5,623 bases of DNA. It comes from Thermodesulfobacteriota bacterium. Lineage in GTDB: Bacteria > Desulfobacterota > BSN033 > UBA1163. This document shows, piece after piece, positions 5,497 through 5,623 of the stretch. Position 1 is the stretch's first letter. The number at the start of each line of letters is the position of its first letter. Position numbers and translations under genes: made by a program. The notes under the pieces are model-generated. The model was not told the DNA's origin. It saw only the letters and a list, made by a program, of their open reading frames with translations, and searched no databases. The stretch covers positions 1-5,623 of the forward strand of contig JASEIE010000257.1 of assembly GCA_030024065.1 (NCBI GenBank). The letters run 5' to 3'.

Positions 5497-5623
5497 TGTA
5501 ACCTAAAGAAGAATTCCTGAGGAGGAAAACAACGGAGAATCTTCCTAATTGAAAATAGGCTCAAGAAATATAGAGAGGATTGAAGAATATCTGAGATGAT
5601 TTGTCAAATGCCAAGGGGAAAAC
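5497..5623. other. Upstream spacer with no supported gene
   Basis: The 127 bases beyond the promoter are AT-rich and contain no gene I can support on either strand, no riboswitch-like structure and no strong hairpin. A second TTGACA occurs on the minus strand at 5607-5602, but the best -10 at correct spacing is only TTCAAT (5584-5579). The plus strand has a GAGGAGG (5519-5525) with no start codon at suitable distance. Confidence 0.5.

Noticed and set aside
5519..5525. Plus-strand GAGGAGG as a ribosome binding site for a divergent gene
   Set aside because: No ATG, GTG or TTG start at usable distance. A short plus-strand frame from ATG 5596 runs off the window after nine codons and lacks its own site.
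5579..5607. Second minus-strand TTGACA as another promoter
   Set aside because: The best -10 at 17 bases is TTCAAT, a poor match.

Overview
The window is a single bacterial transcription unit read entirely from the minus strand. Five genes are packed between a near-consensus sigma-70 promoter at about 5468-5496 and a repeat-rich spacer at 1-177. In transcription order they encode a NodB-fold polysaccharide deacetylase resembling the XrtA/PEP-CTERM-locus subfamily, a soluble family 2 glycosyltransferase, a radical SAM protein with a SPASM-like C-terminus, and two adjacent proteins related to the 2-hydroxyacyl-CoA dehydratase/activase superfamily (COG3581-like, then COG3580/DUF2229-like). I see no rRNA, tRNA, CRISPR array, transposase or integrase.

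The gene families (Fe-S radical SAM enzyme, CoA dehydratase activase relatives, XrtA-type deacetylase), moderate base composition and short dispersed palindromes fit an anaerobic Gram-negative bacterium. Deltaproteobacteria/Desulfobacterota or Nitrospirota-like lineages are my best guess, but this is inference from gene content, not a phylogenetic placement.

Layout: 5438-5623 is leader and promoter; 4589-5437 deacetylase; 4500-4588 an 89-base spacer with an imperfect heptanucleotide repeat at its upstream edge; 3813-4499 glycosyltransferase; 2405-3805 radical SAM, whose ribosome binding site overlaps the glycosyltransferase stop codon; 1308-2408 the COG3581-like gene, joined by an ATGA overlap; 178-1329 the DUF2229-like gene, overlapping its neighbour by 22 bases; 1-177 two palindromic repeats and no supported gene. 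The last four genes are tightly spaced and probably translationally coupled.

The first two genes point to cell-surface glycan work. The last three look like a redox or radical-chemistry module: a radical SAM enzyme plus two Fe-S/CoA-dehydratase-like proteins, with neither the ATPase activase nor a recognised dehydratase substrate subunit in the window. Their joint substrate cannot be read from the sequence. The most striking local feature is a 74-base double-hairpin palindrome (663-736) lying in frame inside the DUF2229-like gene and translated as about 25 residues. Its two halves differ mostly by paired, compensating changes, so it looks like a mobile REP-type element that landed inside a coding region, comparable in principle to Rickettsia palindromic elements.
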